A stretch of 64,000 bases of DNA from SW132 sp038150125 (GTDB taxonomy: Bacteria > Bacteroidota > Rhodothermia > Balneolales > Balneolaceae). Under the pieces are notes generated by a model, which worked only from the letters and a program-made list of their open reading frames with translations, had not been told where the DNA came from and did no database searches. Each line of letters opens with the position of its first letter. The stretch's first letter is position 1. A program made the translations under genes and the position numbers. Below are positions 60,903 to 64,000 of this stretch, one piece after another. The stretch spans positions 62,001 through 126,000 of the forward strand of contig NZ_JBBVMF010000014.1 of NCBI RefSeq assembly GCF_038150125.1. The letters are read 5' to 3'.

Positions 60903-61148
60903 ATGGCCGACATTGAATCGCAACAAGAAACGTTTTCGAGCTACCTTGACCAAATCCGCAAACAAGTTGCCCTTCTGAAGAAACAAAACAAGGATCTGAA
61001 AAGGGAAAATCTTCGGCTCACTGACAAGCTTGAAAAAGCTCAGAAAAAACAAGGGGACATTTTTTCGGAGATTAGCGAGTCGGAACGAATAGCGATGCGC
61101 CACCAGGTAAAGAGCCTGATTAGTAAGATCAGTAAACATATCGATTAG
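60903..61148 (+). CDS. Small coiled-coil protein preceding zapA
   Basis: An 81-aa protein that is almost all coiled coil: residues 14-62 show leucine-rich heptads with heavy charge (DQIRKQVALLKKQNKDLKRE, LRLTDKLEKAQKK). It lies between pheT (10 bp) and zapA (7 bp), so it is translated in the same unit. In its size and position it resembles the small coiled-coil partners of ZapA, including ZapB-like proteins, and may help hold the FtsZ ring, but no specific family was recognised. Confidence 0.7.
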   Translation: MADIESQQETFSSYLDQIRKQVALLKKQNKDLKRENLRLTDKLEKAQKKQGDIFSEISESERIAMRHQVKSLISKISKHID

Positions 61149-61155
61149 TAGAGCT

Positions 61156-61446
61156 ATGCAAGCCATTAAAGTAACAATATTAGGGAAACAGATACCGTTA
61201 AAGGTAGAAGATGGCGAAGTTGAAAGCATGAAGCGCATTGCAGATTTCGTGGATGAAAAATTTAAGCTGTACCGACAGGAGCTTACCAATCAACCCGACT
61301 CAACCGCTATGATTCTCGCCTCACTCAGCATAGCGGGTGAACTGTTTGAATTACGACAGGAAATTCGGGAATATGAAGACAGTGAAGGAGAACTTATGAA
61401 GCAAGTAAACAGCGAAATGGAAAAATTAATATCAGATATTTCCTGA
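61156..61446 (+). CDS. zapA: Cell division protein ZapA
   Basis: A 96-aa ZapA, which crosslinks FtsZ filaments at the division ring. The N-terminal beta-beta-alpha domain reads VTILGKQIPLKVEDGEVES and is followed by the helix MKRIADFVDEKFKLY. The conserved SIAGELFELRQEIREYED starts the long dimerisation coiled coil. The usual 6S RNA gene was not seen, since only 48 bp separate it from the next gene. It follows a small coiled-coil gene, a likely partner. Confidence 0.93.
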   Translation: MQAIKVTILGKQIPLKVEDGEVESMKRIADFVDEKFKLYRQELTNQPDSTAMILASLSIAGELFELRQEIREYEDSEGELMKQVNSEMEKLISDIS

Positions 61447-61494
61447 GATCTCTTGCAGGGAATTGATTCCGTTTATAAATAGTTTTATTGATGT

Positions 61495-62112
61495 ATGTAT
61501 AAAGGCGAGCGTTTTAATAGTTATACCCATCTTGCCGGAACCGTTTTTTCCGCAGTTGGTTTTATTTTTCTACTCTACCTGGCTTTTACCAAAGGTGATG
61601 CCTGGAAAATTACGAGTTTTGCAATCTACGGGTTTACCCTGATGCTGCTCTATACATTTTCAACGCTCTATCACAGCTTCCAGGGCAAGCTTAAAAAAAT
61701 CTTCCAGAAGCTTGATCACATTTCAATTTACCTGCTCATTGCTGGCTCATATACACCGTTTACAATGGTCACCCTTCGCGGCGAAACAGGCTGGACTATA
61801 TTTGCCATCGTCTGGGGGCTTGCCACGCTGGGTATCATCATTGATCTCATTCCAAGTAAAGGCCATCGTATTTTTCCGCTTATTATTTATTTGATGATGG
61901 GCTGGCTTGCCGTTATCATTGCCGAACCGCTTGTTGAAGGTCTTACTACACCCGGATTCTACTGGCTAATAGCCGGTGGTATGTTCTACACGTTTGGCGT
62001 AATATTCTACGCGCTCGATTCGCAGCACCGATTTTCACACGGCATCTGGCACCTATTCGTGTTAGCCGGAAGCCTCTGCCATTTCGTTACGGTTGCCGGA
62101 TACGTTGCTTGA
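61495..62112 (+). CDS. Hemolysin III family (PAQR-like) membrane protein
   Basis: A 205-aa protein of the YqfA/hemolysin III family with seven predicted membrane segments. Conserved motifs are FNSYTHLAGTVFSAVG, the Ser-His pair in TLYHSFQGK, LDHISIYLLIAGSYTPF with its Asp, and the final GIWHLFVLAGSLCHF with His residues; these Asp and His positions bind zinc in related PAQR proteins. I choose the ATG at 61495, since an ATG four bases earlier runs into a stop at once. The physiological role is unknown; lipid or receptor-like functions are suggested for relatives. Confidence 0.92.
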   Translation: MYKGERFNSYTHLAGTVFSAVGFIFLLYLAFTKGDAWKITSFAIYGFTLMLLYTFSTLYHSFQGKLKKIFQKLDHISIYLLIAGSYTPFTMVTLRGETGWTIFAIVWGLATLGIIIDLIPSKGHRIFPLIIYLMMGWLAVIIAEPLVEGLTTPGFYWLIAGGMFYTFGVIFYALDSQHRFSHGIWHLFVLAGSLCHFVTVAGYVA

Positions 62113-62138
62113 GATCTTTTTTTCTGCTATAAAGTTAT

Positions 62139-62175
62139 CCCGAAGCCTCGGGACGGGATCCCCCATCTTTTTGAA
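62139..62175 (+). repeat. Half copy of palindromic repeat family C
   Basis: CCCGAAGCCTCGGG at 62139 forms a small hairpin and is followed by ACGGGATCCCCCATCTTTTT, like the right part of one arm of the 43676-43794 element. No matching second arm is seen, so this is a remnant. It lies after the hemolysin III gene and might help end its transcript. Confidence 0.45.
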
Positions 62176-62313
62176 GCTTTTGAAAGTCGTTTCAATCCTT
62201 ATCTTTATCACTTGATTAGTAGTTGTGCTATGAGCAATCCTTTAAACAATCCATCTTCAAACTTATCGCCTTAATTTTGTACCTTTCCCATCTTTTGAAA
62301 CCCAACAGCCATC

Positions 62314-63129
62314 ATGCCAAACAACTCAGCAAAGATCTTCTTCATTGCCGATATCGTCGGGGAAGCCGGGCTAAACTTTCTCAACACGATGCTGCCTCCT
62401 CTTATTGAAAAACACTCGCCTGACTTCATCATTGCCAATGGTGAAAACTCCCATGAAGGAAGAGGTATCAACCGGGAAATCGTAAAGAACTTATACGACC
62501 TTGGCGTAAATGTTATCACAGGAGGAAATCACTCTTTTGACAAGTGGAAGATTTTCTCCTACATGAAGAGTGACCCCAACCTGCTGCGGCCGCTAAACTA
62601 CCCCAAAGGAAATGCAGGCTATGGATATGGAATTTATGATATACCTGGCACCGATAAGAAAATCGGCGTGCTGAATCTGCAAGGACGTACCTTCATGCAG
62701 CCGATTGATGATCCGTTTTCCACATCTGACTGGGCCATAGAAAAAATCAAAGAGGAAACCGATATCATTTTTGTTGATTTCCATGCAGAAGCTACTGCAG
62801 AAAAAATCTCCATGGCCTGGCAGCTCGATGGCAGAGTCTCTGTGATGGTGGGCACACACACGCACGTTCCGACGAACGATGCACGAATCTTCCCCAACGG
62901 CATGGGTTATGTCACGGATGCCGGTATGACCGGCCCGTTTAACTCGGTGATAGGCATGAAGAAAAAAACATCCATCAACCGTTTCCTGCTGGGCACACCA
63001 CAGCGATTTCATGTTGCCGAAAAAGATAATCACCTTTGCGGCGTTATTGCCACAGTTGATCTTGACTCAGCAAAATGCAGCGAGATTCAATCGATTATTT
63101 TCCCGGAATTCCAGAACAAAACTGAATGA
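62314..63129 (+). CDS. YmdB-type metallophosphoesterase (TIGR00282 family)
   Basis: A 271-aa calcineurin-like phosphoesterase of the YmdB group, which cuts cyclic nucleotides and influences RNA-dependent regulation in other bacteria. Metal ligands are visible in FFIADIVGEAGL (Asp), ANGENSHEGRGI, TGGNHSFDKW, VDFHAEATAEK and GTHTHVPTNDARI. Full length. The lolD-like gene starts inside its stop (ATGA overlap), so the two are coupled. The exact substrate is unknown. Confidence 0.93.
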   Translation: MPNNSAKIFFIADIVGEAGLNFLNTMLPPLIEKHSPDFIIANGENSHEGRGINREIVKNLYDLGVNVITGGNHSFDKWKIFSYMKSDPNLLRPLNYPKGNAGYGYGIYDIPGTDKKIGVLNLQGRTFMQPIDDPFSTSDWAIEKIKEETDIIFVDFHAEATAEKISMAWQLDGRVSVMVGTHTHVPTNDARIFPNGMGYVTDAGMTGPFNSVIGMKKKTSINRFLLGTPQRFHVAEKDNHLCGVIATVDLDSAKCSEIQSIIFPEFQNKTE

Positions 63130-63824
63130 CTTCATCACCCCAGCCTGTGCTTCGGGCTCAGAACATCGCAAAGAGTTTTAAGGGCGATTCTGAGTCCGGC
63201 CGCCTTGACATCTTGACTGACGTTAATCTGAGTATCGGCAAATCAGAGATTATCGCCATTATCGGGTCGAGCGGATGCGGCAAAAGTACGCTGCTTCATA
63301 TTCTCGGCGGCCTCGACCAGCCAAACGATGGATCAGTAAAATGGGGCGATCAATCGATCTACGATTTGAAATCTGATAATCTTGCCGATCTTCGAAATCG
63401 AAATGTAGGGTTTGTCTTCCAATTTCATCACCTGCTGCCCGAATTTACGGCTATAGAAAATGTGATGATGCCGGGTTTTATACGTGGTCTTCCCGAGGAC
63501 GAAGCAGAAGAAAGGGCCTCTGCCCTGCTTGGCCGCCTTGGCCTTGACGGTCGGCTGACTCATCGCCCCTCGCAGCTATCCGGCGGCGAGCAGCAGCGGG
63601 TCTCGATGGCGCGTGCCTTGATGAATGAGCCGTCAATGATACTGGCTGATGAACCCACTGGTAACCTTGATGAGGCCAATACGGAATCGATCCTTGCTCA
63701 GCTTTTTGAGCTCCGTGAAGACCGGGAACTCTCCATTGCACTCATCACCCACGAGAAAGAAATAGCAGACCGGTGCGATGTTGTGTATGAGCTTCATAAT
63801 GGTGTTCTTCACCGGCTGGACTAA
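63126..63824 (+). CDS. lolD: ABC transporter ATPase, LolD-like
   Basis: A 232-aa ABC ATPase of the LolD/MacB class, which energises release of lipoproteins or peptides from the inner membrane. Walker A is at residues 47-55 (IIGSSGCGKSTLLH), the Q loop reads VGFVFQFHHLLPEF, the signature is LSGGEQQRVSMARAL, Walker B is MILADEPTGNLDE and the switch His lies in ALITHE. It overlaps the phosphoesterase gene by four bases. Its permease partner is not within the window, so the precise substrate is inferred; many lipoproteins here would need such a system. Confidence 0.88.
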   Translation: MTSSPQPVLRAQNIAKSFKGDSESGRLDILTDVNLSIGKSEIIAIIGSSGCGKSTLLHILGGLDQPNDGSVKWGDQSIYDLKSDNLADLRNRNVGFVFQFHHLLPEFTAIENVMMPGFIRGLPEDEAEERASALLGRLGLDGRLTHRPSQLSGGEQQRVSMARALMNEPSMILADEPTGNLDEANTESILAQLFELREDRELSIALITHEKEIADRCDVVYELHNGVLHRLD

Positions 63825-63905
63825 CAAATGTTTTTCACTTGGTTAAAACCCTAAACAGTGATAACTTTCATAGCTGTAATAAAAAATAATTGATAGCACG
63901 TTTAT

Positions 63906-64000
63906 ATGAGTAAGGGACTTAAAAAAGAAGATTTAGAACAGGATATTCTCATTGAATATTCATCACGGTTCATGTATTACTACGAAAACAATAAAGCCAC
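63906..64000 (+). CDS. Unknown protein, 5' end only
   Basis: An ATG at 63906 opens a frame that runs off the right edge after 31 complete codons (MSKGLKKEDLEQDILIEYSS, then RFMYYYENNKA). The start is rich in charged residues with no signal peptide. No family is recognised from so short a piece. It lies 81 bp after the lolD-like gene on the same strand. Confidence 0.65.
   Translation, partial: MSKGLKKEDLEQDILIEYSSRFMYYYENNKA

Overview
The window is a chromosomal segment from a Bacteroidota-like bacterium, most plausibly of the Balneolota/Rhodothermota branch. The evidence is indirect: several secreted proteins end in the NYPNPFNP-type sorting domain, there is a PorV/PorQ outer-membrane protein, a TonB receptor with an N-terminal carboxypeptidase-regulatory domain, FG-GAP/ASPIC proteins and HisKA_2 sensor kinases. 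Gene density is high. No transposase, integrase, phage gene or CRISPR array was seen.

Layout. (1) 1-12626, minus strand: an accessory block with a partial CRTAC1-like lipoprotein, eboF, a lone ribbon-helix-helix protein, eboE and eboD. Behind these lie an RnfD/UnbU-like membrane protein, an ASPIC/UnbV protein and a giant TPR-FG-GAP-ASPIC lipoprotein. (2) 12992-17057, minus: a GMC oxidoreductase with its small partner subunit, a DUF1080 lipoprotein and an internally deleted Gfo/Idh/MocA gene, which looks like a decaying 3-keto-glycoside pathway. (3) 17282-21472, minus: leuS with a 54-aa membrane protein behind it, a remarkable palindromic repeat array, and an N-carbamoylputrescine amidase-like gene. 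(4) 21586-35198, minus: two secreted sorting-domain enzymes (phosphodiester glycosidase, GHL10 hydrolase) and a five-gene surface unit (TonB receptor, sorting-domain protein, PorV-like, IPT/TIG lipoprotein, beta-propeller). (5) 35498-47971, plus: TolB-like propeller, secreted amidase, TPR protein kinase, pckA, deoC, an aldehyde dehydrogenase with a separate pseudo-subunit, and a SPOR lipoprotein. (6) 48634-53687, minus: ychF, a phosphatase, nusB and a PAS histidine kinase, with a plus-strand tRNA-Val(GAC). (7) 53965-64000, plus: the classic thrS-infC-rpmI-rplT-pheS-pheT translation cluster, a coiled-coil gene, zapA, a hemolysin III protein, a YmdB-type phosphoesterase, lolD and a partial unknown gene.

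Functionally, regions 5-7 are mostly housekeeping, while regions 1, 2 and 4 are envelope- and secretion-oriented accessory modules. Intergenic DNA is unusually rich in palindromic repeats of several families. The most striking is the array at 20157-20606, where each hairpin arm is itself a palindrome and stem changes are compensated between units; a diverged single copy lies at 2963-3037. Other points worth a second look are the reduced ebo set next to an UnbU/UnbV-like pair, the split ALDH16-like pair and infC beginning at an AUC codon.
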